DNA of 64,000 nucleotides from Pseudomonas fluorescens (GCF_002022275.1 NZ_MSDF01000009.1:1-64000); one strand, 5' to 3'; positions 7,520-16,235 are shown, counted from the stretch's first letter. A program made the numbers and translations. Notes: a model not told the origin generated them from the sequence alone.

Positions 7520-8479
7520 TTATGGGGTGGCTTTGAGGTCTACACCCAACGCCGTTGCGAAGGCTTTTACCATCGGGCTTCTTGGGGCGTTGTGGCGCAG
7601 GATCAGGTTGAAGGCGGTGCTCAGGTGAACCTGTTCCGGGCACAGCGCGCGCAGGCGCCCTTCTCTTACCAACGGTGCGGCGTAGTGTTCCGGCAGGAAA
7701 CCCAGGAAGCGGCCGGTGAGGATCAGAATGGCGACGGCTTCCACTTGTGAGGCCGAGGCGGACTGGCTGTCGTAGGTGACGAAGTTGGCCTTGTCGCGAT
7801 GGATCGCATAGCGATGGTTCACCACTTCGTATTGGCGCAGTACTTCTGGCGAGATGTCGCTCGCGTTGAACAGTGGATGTCCTACGGCGCAGTAGGCGTG
7901 GGCCTTTTCTTCGTATAACGGGAAATAGTCGAATTCTTCGCGGCGTTGGTACACCGGAACGATGCCGACGATCAGGCGCCCTTCGACCACACCCCGCTCA
8001 ACTTCGTCCAGCTGCGAGGCATGTAGACGCAATCTGATTTTCGGCGATTCGCTATGTAACTTGCCCAACGCAGTAATCAGCGGCGAATTAACGTCGGACA
8101 CGGTGTTATCAATAACACCCACACTAAGGTCGCCAATAAGCTCGTTTTGCGCCGAACTAAGCTTGTCGCGAAAACTGTCCACCGAGGTAAATAACTCGAT
8201 GGACGCCTGATACACCAACTTGCCTTCTTCGGTCAGGCCAAAGCCTTCTCTGCCCCGTGTGCACAGGCGCATGCCGATGCGGATTTCCAGGTCGGAGATC
8301 TGTTTGCTGATGGCCGCCAACCCCACGTTCAGCTCGTTTTGCGCGGCGCTGAAGCCGCCCGCTTCGACCACGGCCATGAACACGCGCAGCAATTTGAAGT
8401 CCAGCCCGCTCAGTTGCAGGGGCGGTCTTGTGCCTGGTTTTGGCGGCATGTTTCCAGAAGTGGAAAGTGGGGTTTCCAT
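7520..8479 (-). CDS. LysR family transcriptional regulator (argH-like/ABC locus)
   Basis: A 319-aa LysR-type regulator with an N-terminal extension of about 25 residues before the winged helix (LDFKLLRVFMAVVEAGGFS then ISKQISDLEIRIG) and a periplasmic-binding-like effector domain behind it. It is divergent from the argininosuccinate-lyase-like gene at 8708, with 228 bases between them, so it probably controls the lyase and the ABC importer that follows. The inducer is unknown but may be the imported amino acid. The 228-base gap holds the two promoters; I see no clear T-N11-A operator that I would defend. Confidence 0.9.
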   Translation of the reverse strand: METPLSTSGNMPPKPGTRPPLQLSGLDFKLLRVFMAVVEAGGFSAAQNELNVGLAAISKQISDLEIRIGMRLCTRGREGFGLTEEGKLVYQASIELFTSVDSFRDKLSSAQNELIGDLSVGVIDNTVSDVNSPLITALGKLHSESPKIRLRLHASQLDEVERGVVEGRLIVGIVPVYQRREEFDYFPLYEEKAHAYCAVGHPLFNASDISPEVLRQYEVVNHRYAIHRDKANFVTYDSQSASASQVEAVAILILTGRFLGFLPEHYAAPLVREGRLRALCPEQVHLSTAFNLILRHNAPRSPMVKAFATALGVDLKATP

Positions 8480-8707
8480 AATACGCGTTGACCTCTAGTG
8501 CCATATTCAACAGGCTTGAACCCAATCCTTGAACATAGCCAGGCGGCGATAATGGCTGCAAACATCCGCCCTTGGCAACCTTGAATATAGCGGGTTGAAC
8601 AGCACACAGAGGCTGATTTAACGCCCGGCAAAACCTGACACTACGATCAGGACTTTTTACGTTTTGACTGCCTCCGACTCTTCTAAAAACAAGCGTGAGG
8701 AACACCC

Positions 8708-10135
8708 ATGTCCCAGCCCACCGACCGCCTTTGGGGCGCTCGTTTCAAGACCGGTCCGTCTGCTGCATTGGCCGCGTTGTCGCGATGCCCCGAGCGCTAT
8801 TTCCGCCTGACGCCCTACGACCTGGCGGGGTCTCGTGCCCATGCCCGTGAGTTGCAGCGCGCCGGTTTGCTGGATGAGTCGGAGACGTTGCGCACCCTGG
8901 AAGCACTGGACCGCATCGGCGACGACTTCGCCGCCGGCCGCCTGCATCCCACCCTGGATGACGAGGACGTGCACACCTTCATCGAACGCGTATTGACCGA
9001 GCGCCTGGGCGCCTTGGGCGGCAAGCTGCGCGCCGGGCGTTCGCGCAACGACCAGACAGCCAACGACCTGCGCCTGTTTCTGCGCGACCATGCGCGCACC
9101 ATCACCACTGAGGTGCTGGGTTTGCAGCAGGCGCTGGTGGATCAGGCTGAGCAGCATATCGAGAGCATCTGCCCTGGGTTTACCCATTTGCAGCAGGCGC
9201 AACCCATCGTGTTTGCTCACCACTTGCTGGCGCATTCGCAGTCGATGCTGCGCGATGTGCAGCGTTTGGTGGATTGGGATGCGCGTACGGCGTTGTCGCC
9301 ATTGGGTGCAGCGGCCATGGCCGGTTCGGCGATTGCGCGTCAGCCGGAGCATTCGGCCAAGGAAATGGGCTACACCACGCCGTGCGAAAACTCTATCGAC
9401 GCTGTAGCCAGCCGCGACCATGTGGCGGAGTTTCTGTTTGTGGCGGGCATGCTCGGGGTGAATATTTCGCGGCTGTCCGAAGAGTTTTGCCTGTGGTCGT
9501 CGCGCCAGTTTCGCTGGGTGGTGCTGGACGATGCCTACGCGACGGGCAGCTCGATCATGCCGCAGAAAAAGAACCCGGACATTGCCGAATTGGCGCGGGG
9601 CAAGGCTGGGCGCTTGATTGGCAACCTGACCGGGTTGATGTCGACGCTCAAGTCGTTGCCGCTGTCGTACAACCGCGATTTGAGTGAAGACAAACACAGC
9701 GTGTTGGACAGCGTGGACACCTTGCTGCTGGTGCTGCCGGCGATGGCCGGGATGGTGGCGACCATGAAGGTGCAGGTGGAAGAGTTGCGGCGTCAGGCGC
9801 CGATGGGCTTCACTTTGGCGACTGAGGTAGCGGATTGGTTGGCGACCCGTGGTGTGCCGTTTAAAGAGGCGCATGAGATTACCGGCGCCTTGGTTCAGGC
9901 CTGTGAGAAGCATGAGATTGAGTTGTGGGAAGCCTCGCCAGCGATGTTGGCAGAGGTGGATGCGCGGCTGTTGCCTGAGGTGCGGGACTGCTTGACCCTG
10001 GAAGCGGCGATTGCGGCGCGCAGTGGTTGGGGTGGGACGGCGCCGGAGCGGGTGAAGGAGCAGATTGAGCGGTTGAAAGTGGCATTGGCGGCTCAGCAAA
10101 AATGGGCTGAGAGTTATCAGGGGTTCAGAATTTAG
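8708..10135 (+). CDS. argH: Argininosuccinate lyase family enzyme
   Basis: A 475-aa cytosolic enzyme of the fumarase/aspartase superfamily. Argininosuccinate lyase splits argininosuccinate into arginine and fumarate. Seen: SRNDQ (112-116), the GFTHLQ strand with His160, and the flexible signature loop GSSIMPQKKNPD (280-291) with the catalytic Ser. Length is close to the usual 460. A GAGG ribosome site precedes the ATG. The gene is grouped with a LysR regulator and a polar amino-acid importer rather than with arginine biosynthesis genes, so it may be a second, catabolic or paralogous copy acting on a related N-substituted amino acid; that part is inference. Confidence 0.9.
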   Translation: MSQPTDRLWGARFKTGPSAALAALSRCPERYFRLTPYDLAGSRAHARELQRAGLLDESETLRTLEALDRIGDDFAAGRLHPTLDDEDVHTFIERVLTERLGALGGKLRAGRSRNDQTANDLRLFLRDHARTITTEVLGLQQALVDQAEQHIESICPGFTHLQQAQPIVFAHHLLAHSQSMLRDVQRLVDWDARTALSPLGAAAMAGSAIARQPEHSAKEMGYTTPCENSIDAVASRDHVAEFLFVAGMLGVNISRLSEEFCLWSSRQFRWVVLDDAYATGSSIMPQKKNPDIAELARGKAGRLIGNLTGLMSTLKSLPLSYNRDLSEDKHSVLDSVDTLLLVLPAMAGMVATMKVQVEELRRQAPMGFTLATEVADWLATRGVPFKEAHEITGALVQACEKHEIELWEASPAMLAEVDARLLPEVRDCLTLEAAIAARSGWGGTAPERVKEQIERLKVALAAQQKWAESYQGFRI

Positions 10136-10154
10136 GATTTGTGGTGTGAGGGTT

Positions 10155-10183
10155 GGCGCCATCGCAGGCAAGCCAGCTCCCAC
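10155..10183. repeat. Single REP element
   Basis: One arm of the main REP type (ATCGCAGGCAAGCCAGCTCCCAC) without a partner arm. It sits between the lyase gene and the ABC permease, and so may weaken cotranscription of the two. Confidence 0.8.
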
Positions 10184-10233
10184 ATTAGACCGAGTACATC
10201 CGCAGTAGCGTTATCAGTTTTTGGAGAGTCACC

Positions 10234-11112
10234 ATGAACCAAACCCCGGCGGAGCGCTTGGAAGCCGAGCGCAAGTTGTCCGAGAACCAGTTCGATATCA
10301 CGCAGTACGAGCATGTGCCGCGTCGGTATTACGGGCGGATGTTTTTTGCCACGTTGATCGTGATCGCACTGGCCGCGTTGCTGCGTGCCTTTGCCAATGG
10401 TCAGATCGAATGGTCCTACATCGGCCAGTTCCTCACGTCCGAGGCCATTCTGTGGGGCTTGGTCAACACCATCGTCATGTCGATCCTGGCGATGGCGCTG
10501 GGCGTGGTGATCGGGGTGATCACGGCGATCATGCGCATGTCGGCCAACCCGATCCTGCGCTATGTGGCCATCACCTACACTTGGCTGTTTCGCGGCACGC
10601 CGCTGATTTTGCAGCTGTTGCTGTGGTTCAACCTGGCGCTGATTTTCCCGGTGATCGCGATTCCGGGCGTGTTCAGCATCGACACAGTGGACTTGATGAC
10701 GCCGTTCGTGGCCGCCCTGCTCGGCTTGAGCATCAACCAGGGCGCGTACACCGCCGAAGTGGTGCGCGCGGGCTTGCTGTCGGTGGATACCGGCCAATAC
10801 GAAGCGGCCAAGTCGATCGGCATGCCGAGCCTTCAGGCGCTGCGTAGGATCATTCTGCCGCAAGCCATGCGGGTGATCATTCCGCCTGTAGGCAACGAGT
10901 TCATCAGCATGGTGAAAATGACCAGCCTGGCGAGCGTGATCCAGTACTCGGAGCTGCTGCACAACGCGCAAAACATCTACTACGCCAACGCCCGGGTCAT
11001 GGAGCTGCTGATTGTGGCGGGCATCTGGTACCTGGCGGTAGTGACTGTTCTTTCATTTGGTCAAAGCCGCCTTGAGCGTCGTTTTGCCCGCGGCGCCGGC
11101 AAGCGTTCGTAA
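10234..11112 (+). CDS. Polar amino-acid ABC transporter, permease (HisM/GlnP type)
   Basis: Inner-membrane permease of 292 aa. After a polar N-terminus of about 40 residues it has a first membrane segment near residues 38-55, then the conserved binding-protein-dependent permease core. The EAA loop that contacts the ATPase is clear: YEAAKSIGMPSL then RIILPQA. The long single-chain form with an N-terminal extra segment is usual for importers in which one permease forms the homodimer. It is followed at 24 bases by its ATPase and then its binding protein, all on the same strand, which makes a complete importer. A GGAG site precedes the ATG. Confidence 0.92.
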   Translation: MNQTPAERLEAERKLSENQFDITQYEHVPRRYYGRMFFATLIVIALAALLRAFANGQIEWSYIGQFLTSEAILWGLVNTIVMSILAMALGVVIGVITAIMRMSANPILRYVAITYTWLFRGTPLILQLLLWFNLALIFPVIAIPGVFSIDTVDLMTPFVAALLGLSINQGAYTAEVVRAGLLSVDTGQYEAAKSIGMPSLQALRRIILPQAMRVIIPPVGNEFISMVKMTSLASVIQYSELLHNAQNIYYANARVMELLIVAGIWYLAVVTVLSFGQSRLERRFARGAGKRS

Positions 11113-11136
11113 GTCTGGGTTGAGGAGATTTGCCCC

Positions 11137-11901
11137 ATGAGAAGCATCGTCAAGGCCGTCAACCTGAACAAGTATTACGACCAGTATCACGCGCTGCGTG
11201 ACATCAATATCGAGGTCGAGCAAGGCGAAGTGATGTGCATCATCGGCCCGTCGGGTTCGGGCAAAAGCACGCTGCTGCGCTGCGTCAACCAGTTGGAAAA
11301 AATCGACAAGGGCGGCCTGTGGGTCGACGGCGAACTGGTGGGTTACCGCGTCGTCGGCAACAAGCTGCACGAGATGAATGAATCGCAAATTGCCCGTCAG
11401 CGTTTGGCGACCGGCATGGTGTTCCAGCGGTTTAATTTGTTCCCGCACATGACCGTGCTGCAGAACATCATCGAAGGCCCGTGCCAGGTGCTCAAGCGTT
11501 CACCCAAAGAAGCCACCGAAGACGCGCTGGAGTTGCTCGCCCGCGTTGGTTTGGCGGACAAGCGCAATGCCTACCCGGTGGAATTGTCCGGTGGTCAGCA
11601 ACAGCGTGTGGCAATTGCCCGCGCCTTGGCGATGCGCCCCAAGCTGATGTTATTCGACGAACCCACGTCAGCCCTCGACCCGGAGCTGGTAGGAGAAGTG
11701 CTGTCGGTGATGCGCGATTTGGCTACCACCGGCATGACCATGATCGTGGTCACCCATGAATTGGGCTTCGCCCGCGAAGTGTCCAACCGCATGGTGTTTA
11801 TGGACGCCGGCCAGATTGTGGAAGCCGGCAGCCCTGAAGAAATTCTAATAAGCCCACAAAACCCGCGTACCCAAAGCTTTATTTCTGCCGTTCGCACTTA
11901 A
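11137..11901 (+). CDS. Polar amino-acid ABC transporter, ATP-binding protein
   Basis: Cytosolic ATPase of 254 aa powering the importer. All motifs are intact: Walker [11 protein letters not shown]-loop [11 protein letters not shown], signature LSGGQQQR, Walker [14 protein letters not shown], and the H-loop VTHE. An insertion of about 25 residues between Walker A and the Q-loop (around [16 protein letters not shown]) is typical of GlnQ/HisP-group ATPases of polar amino-acid systems. It lies between permease and binding protein, so the operon order is permease, ATPase, binding protein. Confidence 0.95.
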   Translation: MRSIVKAVNLNKYYDQYHALRDINIEVEQGEVMCIIGPSGSGKSTLLRCVNQLEKIDKGGLWVDGELVGYRVVGNKLHEMNESQIARQRLATGMVFQRFNLFPHMTVLQNIIEGPCQVLKRSPKEATEDALELLARVGLADKRNAYPVELSGGQQQRVAIARALAMRPKLMLFDEPTSALDPELVGEVLSVMRDLATTGMTMIVVTHELGFAREVSNRMVFMDAGQIVEAGSPEEILISPQNPRTQSFISAVRT

Positions 11902-11926
11902 CTAAAAAACAAACGAGAACGCCCCC

Positions 11927-12748
11927 ATGAAAAAATTGTTTATCCCAACGTTGCTCGCAGGCCTGATGGCCTCCTCGTGTGTATTCGCGGCATTGCCGGC
12001 GGCAATCAAGGACAAGGGTGAAATCAGCGCGGCCATCGTGCCGAACTACCCGCCGATGGATTTCAAGGACACCGCCACCAACCAGCTCACCGGCCTGGAC
12101 TTTGACCTGGGCAACGCCCTGGCCGAGCGCCTGGGCGTGAAGATCAAATGGCAGGAAACCGGCTTCGAGCAGATGCTCAGCGGCCTGACCACCAAGCGTG
12201 TGGACATCGTGCTGTCGGGCATGAGCGACACCGCCGAGCGCCAGAAAGCCGTGACCTTCATCGACTACTTCACCAGCGGCCCGCAGCTCTACACCTTGGC
12301 CAAGCGTGAAGACCTCAAGGAATTGACTGACCTGTGCGGGAAAAAAGTCGGCACCAGCCGCCGTACTACCTGGCCGTCGGAAATTGCCGCATGGAGCAAG
12401 GAAAACTGCGAAGCAGCGGGTAAGCCAGCGATCGTGGTGATTGGTACTGAAGGCTCGGCGGACGCGCGGGCGCAGCTGCAGCAGAACCGTTTGGATGCGG
12501 CAATGCAGGGCAGCGAGACCATTCCTTATCTGATGTCGCTGGACAAGGGCAAGTACAAGCCGGTCGGGCTGGCGATTTCCAAGCAGTTCACCGGGCTTGG
12601 GATTGAGAAGAGCAACACTGAGCTGGTGACGGCGATCAGTGAAGCGCTGCAAGGCATGGTTGATGACGGGACGTACGGCAAGATCTTGAAGAAGTGGGAT
12701 CTGGAGCAAGGTGCTGTAGCCAAAATCTCCATCAACGGCGGCCAGTAA
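11927..12748 (+). CDS. Polar amino-acid ABC transporter, periplasmic binding protein
   Basis: Secreted solute-binding protein (273 aa) of the family 3 type. A signal peptide with cleavage near residue 22 (hydrophobic core LLAGLMASSCVFA) precedes the mature protein. The family pattern is present: YPPMDFKD, then LTGLDFDLGNALAERLGV, then the lobe-2 return GTEGSADARAQLQQNRLDAAM. It completes the importer begun at 10234. Ligand specificity cannot be read; linkage to an argininosuccinate-lyase-like enzyme and a LysR regulator suggests an arginine- or aspartate-related amino acid. A long palindromic repeat follows the stop. Confidence 0.93.
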   Translation: MKKLFIPTLLAGLMASSCVFAALPAAIKDKGEISAAIVPNYPPMDFKDTATNQLTGLDFDLGNALAERLGVKIKWQETGFEQMLSGLTTKRVDIVLSGMSDTAERQKAVTFIDYFTSGPQLYTLAKREDLKELTDLCGKKVGTSRRTTWPSEIAAWSKENCEAAGKPAIVVIGTEGSADARAQLQQNRLDAAMQGSETIPYLMSLDKGKYKPVGLAISKQFTGLGIEKSNTELVTAISEALQGMVDDGTYGKILKKWDLEQGAVAKISINGGQ

Positions 12749-12760
12749 CTCGGCCTAAAT

Positions 12761-12895
12761 GATCGTTCCCACGCTCTGCGTGGGAATGCATCCTGGGACG
12801 CTCCGCGTCCCACAGCCAATGCAAGACTCAAGTCCTGCGCAATGGTGACGCGGAGCGTCACGGGATACATTCCCACGCAGAGCGTAGGAACGATC
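12761..12895. repeat. Long imperfect palindromic repeat (GATCGTTCCCACGC type)
   Basis: The ends are inverted (GATCGTTCCCACGCTCTGCG and its near-complement at 12871-12895), with inner inverted arms GACGCTCCGCGTC and GACGCGGAGCGTC. It can fold into one long hairpin. Relatives occur at 48362-48394 and 62322-62434. It resembles the long intergenic palindrome families known from P. fluorescens; it is non-coding. Confidence 0.85.
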
Positions 12896-12924
12896 GAACA
12901 AAAGACAAGGAAACCAGCCCCACC

Positions 12925-14112
12925 GTGGCCACCTACTCCCTGGTAATCCGCCGCCTGATGATCTGCTCGGTGACCATCGTCGTCAGCCGCGCCATGACCA
13001 GCCCCCTGCTCGCCCTGCTCCTGAGCACCCGCCTGGGCTTGAACCAACAAGACATCGGCCTGCTGATGGGCATCGCTGTCTTCATCGCCACCCTGCTCGG
13101 CCTCTACGGCGGCTACATCATCGACCGCCTGGAAAAGCGCAAGCTGCTGATCCTGGCCATGCTTTCCAGCTCTATCGGTTTTCTGTTGCTGACCTTTGCC
13201 AGCAACCTTTACCTCACCACCCTGACCCTGGTCATCACCGAAGCCGCATCCGCCCTGTTCCTGATTGGCTCAAAAGCCATCATCAGCGAGAACCTGCCGG
13301 TGGGTGACCGCGCCAAAGTGTTTTCCCTGCGCTACACCCTGACCAACGTCGGCTACGCCACCGGCCCGATGGTTGGTGTGGTAATCGCCGGCCACCTGCC
13401 GTTGGCGCCGTTCCTGATCGCCAGCGCGATTGCCTTTGGCAGCCTGTTTCTGATGATTGGCATCCCGCCGACCCAGCGCGATGACAGTAACAAGCCTTTG
13501 AGCTTCCTCAGCACCCTGCGCACCTTGCGCAGCGACCGCACGCTGATCTTGTTCACCAGCGGTAGCCTGTTGAGCACCATTGTCCACGGGCGCTACACCC
13601 TTTATCTGTCACAGTTTCTGCTAGTGGCCTACAAGCCTGCGCAGGCACTGAAGATCTTGTCTGCGGTGCTGGCGTGCAATGCCATCACCGTGATTTTGAT
13701 GCAGTACCAGATCGGCCGGTTTCTCAAACGTGAACAGTTGCGCTACTGGATCGTGCTGGGCACATTGCTGTTTATTGCAGGATTGGTGGGTTTCAGCCTG
13801 GCAGACAGCTTGGTGACGTGGTGCGTCGCCATGTTCGTGTTCACCTTGGGCGAGATGATCATCTATCCGTCTGAATTCCTGTTTATCGACACCATAGCCC
13901 CGGACGCGCTGCGTGGCAGCTACTACGGCGCGCAGAACCTGGCGGCATTCGGCGGAGCGATGAGCCCGGTGATTTGCGGCTATCTGTTGATCAATGCCGC
14001 GCCGACCAGCATGTTCTATGCGCTTGGCGCGTTGACGGCGGTGGGCGGTACCTTGTGTTTCTTGAGTGGGCGGAGGGTGGCGAACCCAACCCCTGCACCG
14101 CCACAAATCTAA
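12925..14112 (+). CDS. MFS transporter (drug/metabolite efflux type)
   Basis: Inner-membrane permease of 395 aa with the twelve-segment hydrophobicity pattern of the major facilitator superfamily. The loop between segments 2 and 3 reads GGYIIDRLEKRK, a variant of the superfamily GxxxDRxGRR motif, and a long cytoplasmic loop (IPPTQRDDSNK) divides the halves. The start is GTG with AAGGA upstream. Overall it resembles MdtH/YdeE-like efflux permeases. It follows the long palindromic repeat and is followed by a REP doublet, so it is probably its own transcription unit. Substrate unknown. Confidence 0.85.
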   Translation: MATYSLVIRRLMICSVTIVVSRAMTSPLLALLLSTRLGLNQQDIGLLMGIAVFIATLLGLYGGYIIDRLEKRKLLILAMLSSSIGFLLLTFASNLYLTTLTLVITEAASALFLIGSKAIISENLPVGDRAKVFSLRYTLTNVGYATGPMVGVVIAGHLPLAPFLIASAIAFGSLFLMIGIPPTQRDDSNKPLSFLSTLRTLRSDRTLILFTSGSLLSTIVHGRYTLYLSQFLLVAYKPAQALKILSAVLACNAITVILMQYQIGRFLKREQLRYWIVLGTLLFIAGLVGFSLADSLVTWCVAMFVFTLGEMIIYPSEFLFIDTIAPDALRGSYYGAQNLAAFGGAMSPVICGYLLINAAPTSMFYALGALTAVGGTLCFLSGRRVANPTPAPPQI

Positions 14113-14113
14113 A

Positions 14114-14200
14114 GTGGGAGCTGGCTTGCCTGCGATAGCGATGGGTCAATGACGCATCCTATGACTGTCAAACCGCAATCGCAGGCAAGCCAGCTCCCAC
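14114..14200. repeat. REP doublet (REPIN)
   Basis: Two inverted REP arms (GTGGGAGCTGGCTTGCCTGCGAT and its complement) separated by a variable spacer. It begins directly after the MFS stop and lies upstream of the unknown gene at 14269. Confidence 0.92.
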
Positions 14201-14268
14201 ATTTTTTGCTCTCCATGTCGGCGGATATTTGCGTAATATCCTGCATTGATCTCACGGACCCGAGCCCC

Positions 14269-15216
14269 ATGAAATTCGACACGGCCTACAGCCTGAGTCT
14301 CGACGACAAGCTGTCGATCTACGACGTACGAGACCTGAATTTCGACGAAACCGCCGACTTCGACTCCGACAAGGACAGCTTCCTCTGCCCAAACGATGAG
14401 TGCCGTGCGGCCTTCGATACGGGCAACACGCTGAGCACCTTTAACGCCAAAAACGTCAATTACCTGCGCACACCCCACTTCAAGAACAAAACAGGCACCC
14501 GCCATATCGACGGCTGCCGCTATGCCGGCAGCCACAAGGCTGCGACCGGTGAAGGTGACGACGAGCGCGAGGAAAATTTCCCATCAGAATTTGTACTGAC
14601 GCGCCGTCAGTATGAACGTAAGACACCTGTGCTCGGCACCGAGGGTTCGGTCCCACAAGAACCCGCGAAAGCGCCGACAAGCCGCGTGAATACGTCCCAC
14701 AATGCCAGTGACACCACCCCGGATAAAACCAGCGTGTTTGCCCACCCGGTGGAATGTTACGTGTCCAACATCGACGACAAGGCCAAGCTGAAAAGCATGC
14801 CGCTGAAAATCGGCGATCAAACGGCCACCTACCTGACGTTTTTCAAAAAGATCGAATACCTGCAAGACAACAAGGGCCTGATCTACTGGGGCAAGATCAA
14901 GGCGATCAAGGACTACACCGCGAGCTTTCGCATCGACTTCGAAAAGAAGGTGTGGCTCGACAAGAAGCCCTATTCGGTCAACGTTTACCTGAACAAAAAA
15001 CTCATCGAAAACTACCGCAAGCGCACCGCGTTCCTGGAGCAGATCAGGGCGGCTGCGGACAGTGAAAAAACGCTGTATTGCTTCTTCTATGGGGTAACCC
15101 CGGAGCTGAAGCAGGTCCCGAGCAAGAAGAATCCCGAGGAGACATTCGGGGTCTTCAGCGCGAATATCGAAAACCTGGATCACCTGATTATTCGGGAAGC
15201 GCCGGGGGTGGAATAG
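14269..15216 (+). CDS. Unknown protein with an N-terminal Cys/His zinc-binding-like cluster
   Basis: I do not recognise this 315-aa protein. Near the N-terminus it has Cys40-x4-Cys45, then His70-Phe, His79 and Cys83, a spacing that could bind zinc and recalls the cysteine/His-Phe cluster of CoiA-like proteins. A low-complexity, polar linker (about 95-165) follows. The C-terminal half is rich in basic and aromatic residues (YWGKIKAIKDYTASFRIDF, then LIENYRKRTAFLEQIR), as in nucleic-acid-binding folds. I chose ATG 14269; an upstream in-frame extension would only translate the REP doublet. It is followed by a LexA-boxed regulator gene. A DNA-related role is a guess. Confidence 0.7.
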   Translation: MKFDTAYSLSLDDKLSIYDVRDLNFDETADFDSDKDSFLCPNDECRAAFDTGNTLSTFNAKNVNYLRTPHFKNKTGTRHIDGCRYAGSHKAATGEGDDEREENFPSEFVLTRRQYERKTPVLGTEGSVPQEPAKAPTSRVNTSHNASDTTPDKTSVFAHPVECYVSNIDDKAKLKSMPLKIGDQTATYLTFFKKIEYLQDNKGLIYWGKIKAIKDYTASFRIDFEKKVWLDKKPYSVNVYLNKKLIENYRKRTAFLEQIRAAADSEKTLYCFFYGVTPELKQVPSKKNPEETFGVFSANIENLDHLIIREAPGVE

Positions 15217-15255
15217 CGGGTTGCCAAAGATCCAGTTGATGAACGGTCAAAACAA

Positions 15256-15271
15256 CTGTACAAAAACACAG
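15256..15271. promoter_or_regulatory. LexA (SOS) box
   Basis: CTGT-N8-ACAG with an A-rich centre, the consensus pattern for gammaproteobacterial LexA sites. It abuts TATAGT (15272-15277), a plausible -10 box, and lies 39 bases upstream of the ATG of the helix-turn-helix gene, so LexA would block that promoter. Confidence 0.7.
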
Positions 15272-15310
15272 TATAGTTTTGCTTCCCTCGTCGAATCCTG
15301 GAGAAACCCC

Positions 15311-15691
15311 ATGTCCTCCCTGGCAATGAGCTCTTTCGTAGAACAACAGATCGTCCTGCACCAATTCACCGCCAAACACAGCGTTCAGGCCCGCGCGATG
15401 CTGGGCTGGAGCCGCGAAGACCTGGCCCGCCAGGCAGGTGTGGCGGTGGACGCCGTTCAGCGCTTTGAAAGCCATGCCGATGCGGAGGACGAAACCCGTC
15501 TGACCCTGGCATTCCGGCTGGAGGCTGAAGGGCTGGTGTTTTTCCCGGGGTTTGCGCCGGGGTGGGGCATGAGCGCGCGCCGTTTCGCCAGTGCCCCGTC
15601 CGAACCCGCTGCACAAAGCATCATCTCGCGTTTGATGGGCTCAACAGCGGCAGCAATTGATTCACCAACGCCTCAACCGAATGGTGCGTAG
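15311..15691 (+). CDS. Small helix-turn-helix (Xre-like) protein, probably SOS-controlled
   Basis: A 126-aa protein with an Xre-type helix-turn-helix near residues 25-50: RAMLGWSREDLARQAGVAVDAVQRFE, that is helix, turn and recognition helix in the usual spacing. The rest (FRLEAEGLVFFPGFAPG) matches the tail often found after such single helix-turn-helix domains. The ATG at 15311 follows GGAGAAACCCC; an upstream frame extension would run through the LexA box and is rejected. Its 3' end overlaps the convergent P-loop gene by 71 bases. The LexA box implies induction on DNA damage. Targets unknown. Confidence 0.78.
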   Translation: MSSLAMSSFVEQQIVLHQFTAKHSVQARAMLGWSREDLARQAGVAVDAVQRFESHADAEDETRLTLAFRLEAEGLVFFPGFAPGWGMSARRFASAPSEPAAQSIISRLMGSTAAAIDSPTPQPNGA

Positions 15692-16178
15692 AGTCCAGCC
15701 GGATCACCGGGCAGGCCAGCGGTTTCAACCAGCTTTCATGCCGACGCAAACTGCGCAGGCTGTGGTTACCGCCATCGTAACGCGCTGCCCAGGCTAGAAA
15801 GGCAACGCTGTTTTCATGGCGGCTGCCGCCCTTCAGAACCTGGTCACCGTAGCGTTCCACTTCGCGTAGTTGCAGGCGATGCAGGCGCACGTGCGGGTCG
15901 AGGCGTAGAAACACCACATGGGTGAACTGCGCGATCATGGCATCGCCCCAGCCGCACAGTGAGCCGGATAACACCCAGCCATCCAGGCCCGCGCTCTGTT
16001 CCTGGAGCAGCTGGATGCGTTCATCTTTCGGTCGAGCGAGGGTGAAGGGGTCTGGCGTTTGCTGCCAGAAAAAGAAGTCGGAATCGAAATAGGCGACGTC
16101 AAGGCGCTGGGCCAGAGCCTTGCCCAACGTCGTGGTGCCGGCACCGGCCGCACCGAGGATGTGAATTTTGTAGGCCAT
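15621..16178 (-). CDS. P-loop NTPase / adenylate-kinase-like protein lacking the Walker lysine
   Basis: A 185-aa cytosolic protein with the fold order of a small nucleotide kinase. The P-loop is ILGAAGAGTTTLGKALAQRL, with Thr where the catalytic Walker A Lys is expected; this GxGTTT form recurs in a family annotated as adenylate-kinase-like AAA ATPases. Next come YFDSDFFFW, which replaces the usual Asp-containing substrate strand, and a lid-like Arg-rich stretch (RLHRLQLREVERYG). A GGAGG site precedes the ATG. The substrate is unknown and catalytic competence uncertain. Confidence 0.8.
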   Translation of the reverse strand: MAYKIHILGAAGAGTTTLGKALAQRLDVAYFDSDFFFWQQTPDPFTLARPKDERIQLLQEQSAGLDGWVLSGSLCGWGDAMIAQFTHVVFLRLDPHVRLHRLQLREVERYGDQVLKGGSRHENSVAFLAWAARYDGGNHSLRSLRRHESWLKPLACPVIRLDSTHHSVEALVNQLLPLLSPSNAR

Positions 16179-16235
16179 GGCGTCCCTCCATCACATTGAG
16201 TGTAAGCCGCAAGAGAGCCAGTACGTCCACCGCTG

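Noticed and set aside
8657-10183. Long minus-strand frame antisense to the argininosuccinate-lyase-like gene
   Set aside because: The product is Arg/His/Gln-rich with no domain, as expected of a shadow of a GC-rich gene; the plus strand has intact catalytic motifs.
14149-14268. N-terminal extension of the unknown Cys/His protein
   Set aside because: It translates the REP doublet (SQASQLPH-type peptide), which is an artefact seen next to many REPs.
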